A stretch of 64,000 nucleotides of DNA from Onthophagus taurus. Its lineage: Eukaryota > Arthropoda > Insecta > Coleoptera > Scarabaeidae. The first letter of the stretch is position 1. Every line of letters starts with the position of its first letter. The position numbers and the translations under genes were made by a program. This document shows, one piece after another, positions 1 through 7,922 of the stretch. The stretch is from NCBI RefSeq assembly GCF_036711975.1, contig NC_091973.1, positions 16,306,001 to 16,370,000 on the forward strand, given 5' to 3'. The notes below the pieces were generated by a model, which was given only the letters and a program-made list of their open reading frames with translations, was not told the origin of the DNA and searched no databases.

Positions 1-546
1 ATTCCAACACCGTTTACAAGCGTCCTTGAAAACATCAAACTTCATGTCGGTGTTAACGTGTTCATCATACACATGTTTTAAATTAACCTCATCTTGTTTG
101 AATAGAATTAAGACGTTTGCATTGTCTCGTATTAGGTGTTTAGGTATCCGCGTATAGGTTTGCGTAAGGTAGAACGAATCAATATTATTATGTCGTCCCA
201 TACAGAAAAATGATCGAATCTTATCCTGTTTATCGCATGCTACATCGTCAAATATGAAAATTGAGTTTTGTTTAGCTTCAGACGGATCTATAACGGCATC
301 ATTATCGATGAATCTATAAAGTCCTATTTCGGGTAACTGTTTCATAATCATTTCTAAAAATTCATATTTCGGTTGATGTAAGGATTTTGAGTATATATAA
401 ATATTTTCAAAATTTAAACCATTTTTATCGAAAATGAGATTTAACATCAAGTTGGTTTTCCCACATCCGCTCGGACCGCATACTATTGCTCGTATACTGT
501 TCGGTATGAGATCACCATGCCTACGACTGGTTATCGGTTTCATCAT
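1..546 (-). CDS. Polinton/adintovirus-type genome-packaging ATPase (partial)
   Basis: The frame runs leftwards from an ATG at 546 off the window edge, giving about 182 residues. A Walker A loop reads GPSGCGKT, about 30 residues in, and a Walker B-like stretch reads SIFIFDDV around residue 93. This is the FtsK/A32-type ATPase that fills capsids with DNA in Polintons and related viruses. The frame is also open upstream of this ATG as far as a TTTTAG at about 613, which could be a splice acceptor, so the start is not certain. It is transcribed divergently from the capsid block to its right, the usual Polinton arrangement. The C-terminus lies outside the window. The family call is firm; whether the gene is intact is unknown. 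Confidence 0.85.
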   Translation of the reverse strand, partial: MMKPITSRRHGDLIPNSIRAIVCGPSGCGKTNLMLNLIFDKNGLNFENIYIYSKSLHQPKYEFLEMIMKQLPEIGLYRFIDNDAVIDPSEAKQNSIFIFDDVACDKQDKIRSFFCMGRHNNIDSFYLTQTYTRIPKHLIRDNANVLILFKQDEVNLKHVYDEHVNTDMKFDVFKDACKRCWN

Positions 547-639
547 CGTTAATCGAGATCGGTTAATGACATTGTGAGAGATTGGTGTTGCACTACACGC
601 ATTATAAAACTAAAATGAGTTTTAATCTTCATGTGCGGG

Positions 640-675
640 TATATAAGGGATGTGAAAGCGTAAACCGCATCAGTT
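640..675 (+). promoter_or_regulatory. TATA box plus arthropod initiator
   Basis: TATATAAG at 640-647 is followed by TCAGTT at 670-675, a match to the arthropod initiator TCAGTY. The spacing is what a TATA/Inr core promoter needs, with the start site near 672. The first in-frame ATG of the next gene is at 680, so the predicted 5' leader is only about 8 bases long. Confidence 0.5.
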
Positions 676-679
676 GAGT

Positions 680-1522
680 ATGCTGTTTACTCGAGATAGT
701 ACATCTGCGACGGCGGGGGGAAGCGGAATACTTAATACACTTATCAATAAACTACCCGTTGAGTTACACGTTCCAGGCTATCAATTTTGTGGACCAGGAA
801 CAAAATTGAAGAAACGTTTGGCTAGAGGCGATAAAGGAATAAATCCATTAGATCGGGCTTGTAGAGAACACGATATAGCGTATTCGGACAATAATTCTTT
901 AGAACAACGTCGCATGGCCGATAGACGTTTGGAGGAAAACGCTTGGGGGAGAGTGAAAGCGAAAGATTCGACATTGGGGGAAAAAGCATCAGCTTGGTTA
1001 GTTACAAACGCTATGAAAGTGAAACGAAAATTGGGAATGGGTCATAAGGGACAAAAAATAATTAAAAGATTAAAAGATAAAAAAAATAAACCGATAGCAT
1101 TTAAAAGCGTGTTGGTAAAGCAAATCGCTAAAGATTTACCCAAAACAACAGATAATTTACGGGAAGCGGCTAGATTAGCTTTGAAAAGTGCTCGTATAGC
1201 TGTTAAATCCGCGGGTGGAAAGAAAAAAGTTAAAATTCCGCGTACAATCCCGTTACCTATTACAAGTGGTGGTATACTAGCGATATTACCAGCCATATTT
1301 GCCGGACTATCAGCTCTCGGAGCGTTATCAGGCAGCGCGGCTGGTGTGTATCGCGCGGTGAAGAGTGGTCAAGAGGCTAACGAGAAGTTGAAAGAAGCTG
1401 AACGACACAATAAGGCGATGGAAGCTATCGCGATTGGCGAAACCGGAAGTGGACTTTACATTAAAAAATATAAAAAAGGATTGGGTTTATATTTAAGTAA
1501 AAAGCAACAAAAAAACTTGTAA
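680..1522 (+). CDS. Phospholipase A2 domain protein with pX-like tail (Polinton/adintovirus)
   Basis: This protein of about 280 residues starts at the ATG at 680. Its N-terminal third has a parvovirus VP1-type phospholipase A2 site: the calcium-loop motif FCGPGTKL and the catalytic His-Asp in REHDIAY. A lysine-rich middle is followed by a hydrophobic, small-residue stretch (LPAIFAGLSALGALSG), a heptad-like segment, and a basic C-terminus (GLYIKKYKKGLGLYLSK) that resembles adenovirus core protein X. In related viruses the PLA2 domain acts on membranes during entry. It is the first gene of the plus-strand capsid block and lies just after a TATA/Inr pair. No break is visible. Confidence 0.8.
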   Translation: MLFTRDSTSATAGGSGILNTLINKLPVELHVPGYQFCGPGTKLKKRLARGDKGINPLDRACREHDIAYSDNNSLEQRRMADRRLEENAWGRVKAKDSTLGEKASAWLVTNAMKVKRKLGMGHKGQKIIKRLKDKKNKPIAFKSVLVKQIAKDLPKTTDNLREAARLALKSARIAVKSAGGKKKVKIPRTIPLPITSGGILAILPAIFAGLSALGALSGSAAGVYRAVKSGQEANEKLKEAERHNKAMEAIAIGETGSGLYIKKYKKGLGLYLSKKQQKNL

Positions 1523-1899
1523 CTAGGCTACCTAATAGACCTCTAACAAATCTCGATATAATAAAATACGCTAAAACACTTAAAATTCCAAATTTTCGCG
1601 GAGTGTATATGCGAAATGGATTGCCTAAAGAAGGTCCTAAATATTATGAGTCAGCTGTTGTAAATTTAGATGATCACCGAGGTAGCGGAACCCATTGGGT
1701 AGCCTATAAAAAAATTGGCAATAGGGTGTTATATTTCGACAGTTATGGAGATCTAAAACCACCTAAAGAACTTTTAAAATACTTTAAAAAATGTCAAATT
1801 GTGTATAACCACGATAATTTTCAAAAGGATAACCCGTATAACTGCGGTCAATTATGTATAAATTTCCTACTTAACATAAGAAATAACTCATTTGAGTGA
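1501..1899 (+). CDS. Adenain-like cysteine protease (virion maturation)
   Basis: The open frame contains the adenovirus-type protease signature: GTHWVAY (catalytic His), a Tyr-Phe-Asp acid motif (YFDSYG), and NCGQLCINFL (Gln and catalytic Cys). In Polintons this enzyme processes capsid proteins. The conserved N-terminal part (LTNLDIIKYA then FRGVYMRNGLP) begins near 1546, upstream of the first ATG at 1609, and no ATG occurs earlier in the frame, which opens at 1501 inside the end of the previous gene. The N-terminus is therefore either started at a non-AUG codon or has lost its start. The stop (TGA 1897-1899) lies two bases before the next ATG. Product call firm, start unresolved. Confidence 0.8.
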   Translation, partial: KATKKLVTRLPNRPLTNLDIIKYAKTLKIPNFRGVYMRNGLPKEGPKYYESAVVNLDDHRGSGTHWVAYKKIGNRVLYFDSYGDLKPPKELLKYFKKCQIVYNHDNFQKDNPYNCGQLCINFLLNIRNNSFE

Positions 1900-1901
1900 A
1901 A

Positions 1902-2675
1902 ATGTCACAGACGTTCACACTGGTCAGTACAAAAAGCGAAATCTCCGAAGACTATTATCCGCCTATAGAATTAGACCCTAACTCGAGTTACTCGCTTGGT
2001 CTTATTGGATTCTATACGTATAACAGTATACCAAACATTGAACAAGGAGTAAACGATAAATTTTACTTTACCGAAAAATTGCCCATTAATAAAAGCCGAC
2101 AATCAACTATAGACGAGGGGGCATTACCACAGGAAATCAAAATTCCTACTGGTGCATATGAAATAACGGACATTGAGAAATTTTTACAAAAAGAGATTTT
2201 ACGTCGTATCGGATTGAATACGGTTGATGATCCTGAAAAATTTTTTTCACTCAAGGCTAACAATAACACCTTGCAGTGTGAAATAAAAAGCGATTATTTT
2301 GAGATAGATTTCTCTCAACCAAATACGATAGCTTCTATATTGGGGTTTTCCAATCGTAAACTAGATGTATCGATAAAGCATAAATCAGATCTTCCGGTAA
2401 ATATAATACGTGTGACATCCGTTCGAGTGGAATGTAATATAATTTCCGGCTCGTATTACAATAACAAATTATCTCACACGCTATATGAATTCGCTCCAAC
2501 TGTGGATCCTGGTTTCAGTATAAATATAGAGCCAAGGAACCCCATTTATTTGCCAGTGGACACCGATCGTCCGATATCGAACATTACACTAAGATTACTT
2601 GATCAGCGTGGTAAATTGGTAAACTTTCGTGGAGAAGAAATTGTTATTAGATTAGAATTAAAACGAACTTCATAA
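1902..2675 (+). CDS. Penton-like minor capsid protein
   Basis: A protein of 257 residues from the ATG at 1902. A start at 1896 would need GTG and would overlap the protease stop. The N-terminus (SQTFTLVSTKSEISEDYYPP, then SYSLGLIGFYTYNSIPN) and the beta-rich body match the single-jelly-roll penton protein found next to the protease in insect Polintons. It would sit at capsid vertices. The stop codon shares a base with the next ATG (TAATG at 2673-2677). The frame is complete. The name rests on family resemblance and position, not on an alignment. Confidence 0.7.
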   Translation: MSQTFTLVSTKSEISEDYYPPIELDPNSSYSLGLIGFYTYNSIPNIEQGVNDKFYFTEKLPINKSRQSTIDEGALPQEIKIPTGAYEITDIEKFLQKEILRRIGLNTVDDPEKFFSLKANNNTLQCEIKSDYFEIDFSQPNTIASILGFSNRKLDVSIKHKSDLPVNIIRVTSVRVECNIISGSYYNNKLSHTLYEFAPTVDPGFSINIEPRNPIYLPVDTDRPISNITLRLLDQRGKLVNFRGEEIVIRLELKRTS

Positions 2676-2881
2676 TGGGGCTGTTGTTCCAATTAAAAGC
2701 CACCGATCCTCAACAGCGTTCATCTATCAAAAGAAAACATTATAACTCAGGTGGAAAGAGAACATCTAGATCAGTTAAAAGAAAGACTTCATTGCGAGCG
2801 GACAACAGACGTTTTCTCGAGCAGTTGGGTTATCATGTCTACACAAAAGTTAAATATATACCGCGAACCCATCGTGGATAA
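2675..2881 (+). CDS. Small basic Polinton protein, possibly DNA-binding
   Basis: A 68-residue, Lys/Arg-rich protein whose second half reads like the short block RRFLEQLGYHV. Similar tiny basic proteins sit just before the major capsid gene in insect Polintons as I remember them; their role is not known to me. Its start codon overlaps the penton stop, and its 3' end overlaps the major capsid start (2835) in another frame by 47 bases. It could help condense DNA in the capsid, but nothing in the sequence proves this. Confidence 0.5.
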   Translation: MGLLFQLKATDPQQRSSIKRKHYNSGGKRTSRSVKRKTSLRADNRRFLEQLGYHVYTKVKYIPRTHRG

Positions 2882-4067
2882 TTCGATCGCTAGAGAAGAA
2901 GTGCATAGTTACCATCCTTCCACAAATTCTTTTCAAAATAACGATATATTCACCATTGAACTAAACCAAGAAGATGTTTTATTTTCGTTCTTCGAAAGTT
3001 ATATACGTATTGAGGGAGATTACAAAGAAAAATTAAACGATCCAACTGATACTATCCAGCTAACGCACAACTTACCAACATATCTATTTGAGTATATCGC
3101 ATTTGAGCATAACGGTACTGAAATCGAACGGGTACGTGAACCCGGTTTAACATCATTGATTCGAACCCTACTTCAACAAAACGAAGTGGAATGCAAATCT
3201 TTAGAAATAGCTGGTTTAAAATGGCCACCCGAAGGAACTTTGCCTACAGTTAGTGCGAACAAGGATTTCACGTTTCAAATCCCATTAAGTCATATTTTCG
3301 GATTATTTAGGGACTATAATCACGTTATGAGAGGTCGCTTCAAATTTAGATTTGTTAGAAGTCGTACTGACTCCAATTGTTATAAATCTACATCAAAAGC
3401 CGATTCTAGCACCGCAGAGTTTACTGTAAAAACGGTTACATTGTTGGCGAAACATGTGTACCCAAGCCCATCTATAAAGATGAAGCTGTTAGATGGTTTA
3501 AATAAAAACGCAAACATTCCCGTACCGTTTCGGAAGTGGTCTTTTTATGAGCTACCTTCAATGAGAAAGGGAAATAAAGAGATTTGGTCGGTCACGTCAA
3601 CAACTAACAGAGGTAGACCTCAATACGTTATAGTTGCATTCCAAACCAATCGAAAGGATCAGCCGAATTCAGATTGTACACTTTTCGATCACTTGAACAT
3701 TATAGATCTTAAAGTATATCTAAACTCATACTGCTATCCATTCGAGTCGATGAATTTGGAGTTTGCGAAAGAAAATTATGTTGAACTCTATAAAATGTAT
3801 ACCGAATTTCAACCATATATTTGGGAAACATCTCGAAAACAACCGATTATGGATTTCGCAAGCTTTAAAAAAAGACCTTTATTCGTGGTGGATACCACTA
3901 AGAATAACGATGAAGAAGCCGCCCCATCCGCATCATGTGAGGTGCGTATCGAAATTCAAAGCGGTAAAGATTTTCCGCCTGATACAAAAGCATACTGTAT
4001 ACTACTCCAAGAATCCATGTATACATACAAACCTTTGAGTGGGGAGGTATCTGTAATTATAAATTAA
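2835..4067 (+). CDS. Hexon-like major capsid protein
   Basis: The frame is open from 2751, but the preferred start is the ATG at 2835, giving 410 residues that begin MSTQKLNIYREPIVDNS. That N-terminus and the following VHSYHPSTNSFQNND...LNQEDVLFSFFESY match the widespread insect Polinton capsid family, expected to have the double-jelly-roll fold. No frame break is seen. It overlaps the small basic gene by 47 bases, so it is probably translated from a shared or very close transcript. It would build the capsid shell. The double-jelly-roll assignment is inferred from family and context. Confidence 0.7.
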   Translation: MSTQKLNIYREPIVDNSIAREEVHSYHPSTNSFQNNDIFTIELNQEDVLFSFFESYIRIEGDYKEKLNDPTDTIQLTHNLPTYLFEYIAFEHNGTEIERVREPGLTSLIRTLLQQNEVECKSLEIAGLKWPPEGTLPTVSANKDFTFQIPLSHIFGLFRDYNHVMRGRFKFRFVRSRTDSNCYKSTSKADSSTAEFTVKTVTLLAKHVYPSPSIKMKLLDGLNKNANIPVPFRKWSFYELPSMRKGNKEIWSVTSTTNRGRPQYVIVAFQTNRKDQPNSDCTLFDHLNIIDLKVYLNSYCYPFESMNLEFAKENYVELYKMYTEFQPYIWETSRKQPIMDFASFKKRPLFVVDTTKNNDEEAAPSASCEVRIEIQSGKDFPPDTKAYCILLQESMYTYKPLSGEVSVIIN

Positions 4068-4084
4068 ATTACACATGAGGTCAT

Positions 4085-4597
4085 ATGTTAGTTTACAATA
4101 TGAAGTTCAAAATCGCGGTTGTAGACGTTCAGGGGTTTTACATCAATTCTAAATTCGAAGTTAAAGAATTTACTCTTGTGGATATCACCACCGACTACAT
4201 AATACATTTACACTTAAAAGCTAGTATACCATTCCAACAGTTAAACGTTCGAGATCGAAGATCAGTGAGATATTTGGAACGCAACCATCACAGGTTGCTA
4301 TATAGCGATGGGTGGATAAATCAATCAGAAGGTCTAAATGTAATTGATACCTTAATTTCCTCCTACGATCAAATATTTGTTAAGGGAAATCAAAAGAAGC
4401 AGTTTTTGAAAACACGTAACAGCAATTCAATACTAACGGATATTGCGTTAGAATTTGCGGAAGAGGATGAGACTAAATTAAATTCATCCAACAATCAATG
4501 TTGGTTCCACACCGGCTCTCCAGCAGTATGTTCACAAAACAATGTATTAATTTTACAAAAATTTTTATATAATCACAATAATGTTACTTGTATTTAA
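4085..4597 (+). CDS. Conserved Polinton-associated protein of unknown function
   Basis: A 170-residue frame. The better start may be the second ATG at 4100 (MKFKIAVVDVQGFYI). The N-terminal strand pattern IAVVDVQGF, the NHHRLLYSDGWI motif near residue 90, and a Cys/His-containing tail resemble a protein family I associate with insect Polintons and many uncharacterised insect entries. The VDVQG strand has a nuclease-like look, but I cannot identify a catalytic set. It starts 18 bases after the capsid stop. Confidence 0.45.
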   Translation: MLVYNMKFKIAVVDVQGFYINSKFEVKEFTLVDITTDYIIHLHLKASIPFQQLNVRDRRSVRYLERNHHRLLYSDGWINQSEGLNVIDTLISSYDQIFVKGNQKKQFLKTRNSNSILTDIALEFAEEDETKLNSSNNQCWFHTGSPAVCSQNNVLILQKFLYNHNNVTCI

Positions 4598-4747
4598 GTT
4601 GTAAATATAATAATTTTTAAATAAAAAATTGATTGTAGTTTTATTATTATAATAGTTGTAAAATTTATTGGGAGAGGGTGGGGGTGTGAGTTATATCATA
4701 TAATTAAAAAATTAATGTATTCAGTTTACAACTAAATTTGATGAAAT

Positions 4748-5389
4748 ATGGATGTTAACACTGGGTGTGAAATTTCTGAAAGCCCTTACTGGGTATCAAT
4801 TAATAAACAATGGAAGAAGTTTCGTGATGATATAGAGAAAGAAAATAAATTTATTGGTGAAACCTTATATTCGATCGATAGATTTAACATAAAAGTTGGT
4901 ATTAGTGTGGCGAGAGGTTTTATAACATGTGTGAAATTGATTTTTAAATCTTGGAATGATGTAGAATCGAAATCACATATACTCTCTTTTCTACGTGAAG
5001 ATTGGGAACAATTGATTAATGTATTTAAAATCATTCGTTTTAAAATGAACTTTTCTGACCAAATTATACCGTTAGCGGATGGAATTCTTAGAGTTACTGC
5101 AGACGTTGAGAATTGTGTGTGCATCACATATGAAGATATGGACCCTGAAAATAATTTTTTTATTCCGATTATATTAACCTTGATGGAAGTTCAAGACATT
5201 TTATCTAAGGAATTTTTAATTTCATACAAATTAAAAGTATTAGACAATTTGCATTTTAATGATTACATTGATTTTATTATGAACACTCAATTTTCGAAGG
5301 ATAAGTTAAAATTAATTCGAGAATTTTGCTTGCAAAATTTATCTGAAATAAATTATTACTTAATGGAATATATTGATATGATTTCATGA
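4748..5389 (+). CDS. Unrecognised Polinton cargo protein
   Basis: A 213-residue frame with no motif I recognise. It is acidic, rich in Ile, Phe and Asp, and predicted largely helical towards the C-terminus, with no signal peptide or membrane span. It lies on the same strand as the capsid genes and about 150 bases after the previous stop, in a region where the other frames are real genes, which favours it being coding. It may be a lineage-specific gene of this element. Confidence 0.45.
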   Translation: MDVNTGCEISESPYWVSINKQWKKFRDDIEKENKFIGETLYSIDRFNIKVGISVARGFITCVKLIFKSWNDVESKSHILSFLREDWEQLINVFKIIRFKMNFSDQIIPLADGILRVTADVENCVCITYEDMDPENNFFIPIILTLMEVQDILSKEFLISYKLKVLDNLHFNDYIDFIMNTQFSKDKLKLIREFCLQNLSEINYYLMEYIDMIS

Positions 5390-5532
5390 GTTTAAACTTA
5401 CTACTATTAAGAATGTTGACGAATACTTGCGTTAAAAAATTATATTTATTTTAATTTAAACAAGTTTAAACATGTTGAAACAAGTGTTGGTGAGGTTCAA
5501 TGAACTTTACATAACTTTGGTGATTTAATAAT

Positions 5533-5695
5533 AAAAACTGCTTAATTTGCATTTTAGATAACAATAACACCTGCGTGCGAATTGCATCATCCTTCTAGAA
5601 ACTTCTATTACACAAAAACTGCTTGATTTGCATTTTAGATAACAATAACACCTGACGTGCGAATTGCATCATCCTTCTAGAAACTTCTATTACAC
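5533..5695. repeat. Tandem duplication, two units of about 80 bp
   Basis: The block beginning AAAAACTGCTT and ending TTCTATTACAC occurs twice in direct succession (about 5534-5615 and 5616-5695). The copies differ by a single substitution and a one-base indel. It lies in the untranslated gap between two Polinton genes. Confidence 0.8.
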
Positions 5696-5813
5696 ATTTC
5701 CCCACCCCCATTATTTTCATACATATAATTACATGTTCTAAATAATTTATTTAGTATGACAGCTATTTCCAAGCTAACAGGTTACGTTTTATTATTAATC
5801 TACGAAACAAATC

Positions 5814-6119
5814 ATGTCTCGTCTAAGTCAATTGGGTCAGTGCAATTTCCCACCGAAAAAATCAATTTCTGCGCTTCAAACAGACACTCCATACCCGATT
5901 AAGTGTGCGAAACGGCTTAAAAAGTGTTCTTGGCCGTCCGTGGTACTTGAACTGGAGGCTGGATTCGTAATTTATTTACCAAGACGCATCGCAGAAGATA
6001 TTACCGACGAAGAAATTATGGAACTTAGCAAAATGTCTATAATTTATAAGGGTGCAAAAGACATTGGTAAAACACACCCTGTATATTTATTGGATTTCGT
6101 CAAGAAGCTTGAAACGTAA
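5814..6119 (+). CDS. Small OB-fold-like Polinton protein
   Basis: A complete 101-residue frame. The centre reads VVLELEAGFVIYLPRRIAEDITDEEI, followed by LSKMSIIYKGAKDIGKTHPVYLLDF. This strand pattern, an acidic loop and then a 'phenylalanine plus phosphate' end, is like short proteins of insect Polintons that I would guess are single-stranded DNA-binding proteins. A second, broken copy of its C-terminus lies at 7251-7310. The function is inferred only. The gene is the last of the plus-strand block. Confidence 0.45.
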   Translation: MSRLSQLGQCNFPPKKSISALQTDTPYPIKCAKRLKKCSWPSVVLELEAGFVIYLPRRIAEDITDEEIMELSKMSIIYKGAKDIGKTHPVYLLDFVKKLET

Positions 6120-6378
6120 AAACTTTCCGACCGATGACCCTGATGTTCATCTGTATTAATATAAATGTAATTGTATTATAAAAATTATATATTCTTAAAA
6201 ATTAAATAATAACAAATGTATTTCTTAAACACATCATTTTGTTGTTTCTATTTCACCTTACAGCCATCAATTCAATCCGCTTAAATTCAATTAAATAAGT
6301 AAGTTTTATATATTTCTTAAACACGCATCTTTTTTGTTTGTATTTCCGTTCAACTGCTAGGCTTTTAATATTAAATTG

Positions 6379-6529
6379 AAAAGGTTTCGGTGATTCAGTG
6401 GTTTATTGTCTTTAAAGTATTTATATTTCACCTTGCAGCTATCGGTTCAATTCGCGTAAAATTAAATTAAATAAGTCTGTATTATATAGTTCGTTAATTT
6501 ACATCACCACTGAGCCGCCGAAACCTTTT
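6379..6529. repeat. Inverted repeat with tRNA-Gly-like 5' sequence
   Basis: Arms of about 25 bp (6379-6402 and 6503-6528) share AAAAGGTTTCGG and TCAGTGGT. The left arm plus GGTTCAATTC at about 6449 resembles the A and B boxes of a tRNA-Gly. It could be a small MITE or a tRNA-derived SINE scrap. The segment TATTTCACCTT...AAATAAGT also occurs twice (about 6247 and 6425). Confidence 0.4.
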
Positions 6530-6832
6530 CCTTCTTTTATTTAAATGTATTTTTTTTTCACGTACATCATTTTTGTTAATGAAAATGCATTAAAACAATT
6601 TTATAATTTGTATTATTTTTTTACTTTCTTAATATTAATTATATATATATATATATGTATAGCATTTCATTTAGGTCAATTATTCCATTGCTCAGCATTA
6701 TTGCAGCCGCGCCGCGCCGATTGTAATTTGACACTTCCGCCGGCGAGGTGCATTACACTTTACTTGGTGATGCGCCGCGCCGATTGTCGTAAGTTGACAC
6801 TTCCCCCCCCGGCGAGGAAAGCATTGTATCGC

Positions 6833-7073
6833 GTGTCAAACGTAAACCGCGCGGAATGTCTCGTGGTCGTCTCTGTGTTTTTCTTTTTTTCGGTCTTTGT
6901 GAGTTTAAACCAAAGAAAAAATTTATTCGAAGTTGAGTTGGATTTACCCGTCAAACGTAAACCGCGCGCAATGTCTCATAGTGTTCTCTGTGTTTTTTTT
7001 TCTTCTTTTTTTTCAGTCTTTGTGAGTTTAAACCAAAGAAAAAATTTATTCGAAGTTGAGTTGGATTTACCCT
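6833..7073. repeat. Tandem duplication, two units of about 120 bp
   Basis: A unit starting GTCAAACGTAAACCGCGCG and ending GAGTTGGATTTACCC occurs at about 6835-6951 and 6950-7073. The copies differ mainly in the length of a pyrimidine run. An open frame crosses both copies, but it consists of homopolymer and repeat sequence and I do not call it a gene. Confidence 0.75.
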
Positions 7074-7250
7074 ATTTATTGTTCATGGAAAACGTCTTCG
7101 TCGAGCTGCGCATGGTCGTCACCTTCCGTTGTGATGGAGTTAGAAGCGGGGGCGGCTTGCTTCTCAACGTTTTTACTTACCCGGCTCGCTAAGGGTATTA
7201 TCGATCAAGAAGGTTACAAGATCAATGTATAGTGCATAATAATAATAATA

Positions 7251-7310
7251 AAGGATGTTGGTAAACCGAAGCCCGCTCATATAATTGAATTTGTAAAAAA
7301 AGTACCATAA
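7251..7310 (+). pseudogene. C-terminal scrap of a second OB-like Polinton gene
   Basis: After an (ATA)n run the frame reads KDVGKPKPAHIIEFVKKVP and stops. This matches the C-terminus of the 5814-6119 protein (KDIGKTHPVYLLDFVKKLET) in length and spacing. The rest of the copy is gone. It points to an old duplication of that gene, or to two related elements at this place. Confidence 0.45.
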
Positions 7311-7480
7311 CATTAAGGTTTTTATTATTTTTTTACTATTTATTATGTAATTAAAATGTTTATTAATACTTTTATTGGGTTGATTGGGGGGAAAAATTAA
7401 ATTGTGTTATTATTATTTTCCGGAATATTCCCAAGCTCCTGCGCACGCGCATTCAAGAGTTGTGAGGCGCGCCATCTTTC

Positions 7481-7922
7481 AGAAACGTCGATTCTAGACA
7501 GGAAGTTGTCGCACCTCCGCACCTCCGTGACGTCATCCGCCCGATGTAAAAGGATAGGGAGGGGTGTCAACCAAAGGCTTGGGGGAAAAAATAGGTTGGT
7601 AACCAGACCTGGTGATTTTTAAAAAAGTAACAGTCTACCTGGTTGGTAGTGGTTTAGTTCCACTACCAACCACTAGGTGGCGCGTTACTTTTTTAAAAAA
7701 GGTAACCGTCTACCTGGTTGGTAATGGTTTAGTTCCACTACCAGCCACTAGGTGGCGCGTTACTTTTTAAAAAATTCACCAGATCTAGTTACTTTTCCAA
7801 TACCAACCTATTTTTTTTTTCACCTCCGCCTTAGGTTGGTACCCTTCCCTATCCTTTTACATTGGATTGATGACGTCACGGAGGTGCGGAGGTGCAATTT
7901 CCGGTCTAGAATCGGCGTTTCT
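7481..7922. mobile_element. Foldback/MITE-like element with long inverted ends
   Basis: The ends are inverted copies of each other: both begin AGAAACG, then CGATTCTAGAC, then a run of CACCTCCGCACCTCCGTGACG and GTAAAAGGATAGGGA. The arms are roughly 100 bp. No coding frame is present, and no clear target-site duplication is visible. It sits exactly where the polymerase gene on its right loses homology, so it marks or caused that truncation. Confidence 0.65.
7621..7770. repeat. Tandem pair of hairpins inside the foldback element
   Basis: Two copies of about 75 bp. Each contains an inverted pair, perfect in the first copy (GGTTGGTAGTGG / CCACTACCAACC), followed by ACTAGGTGGCGCGTTAC and an A/T run. 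Confidence 0.7.

Noticed and set aside
6545-7192. 215-residue plus-strand open frame
   Set aside because: It runs through homopolymers, GC-rich simple sequence and a tandem duplication, with no domain; the repeat explains the repeated peptide.
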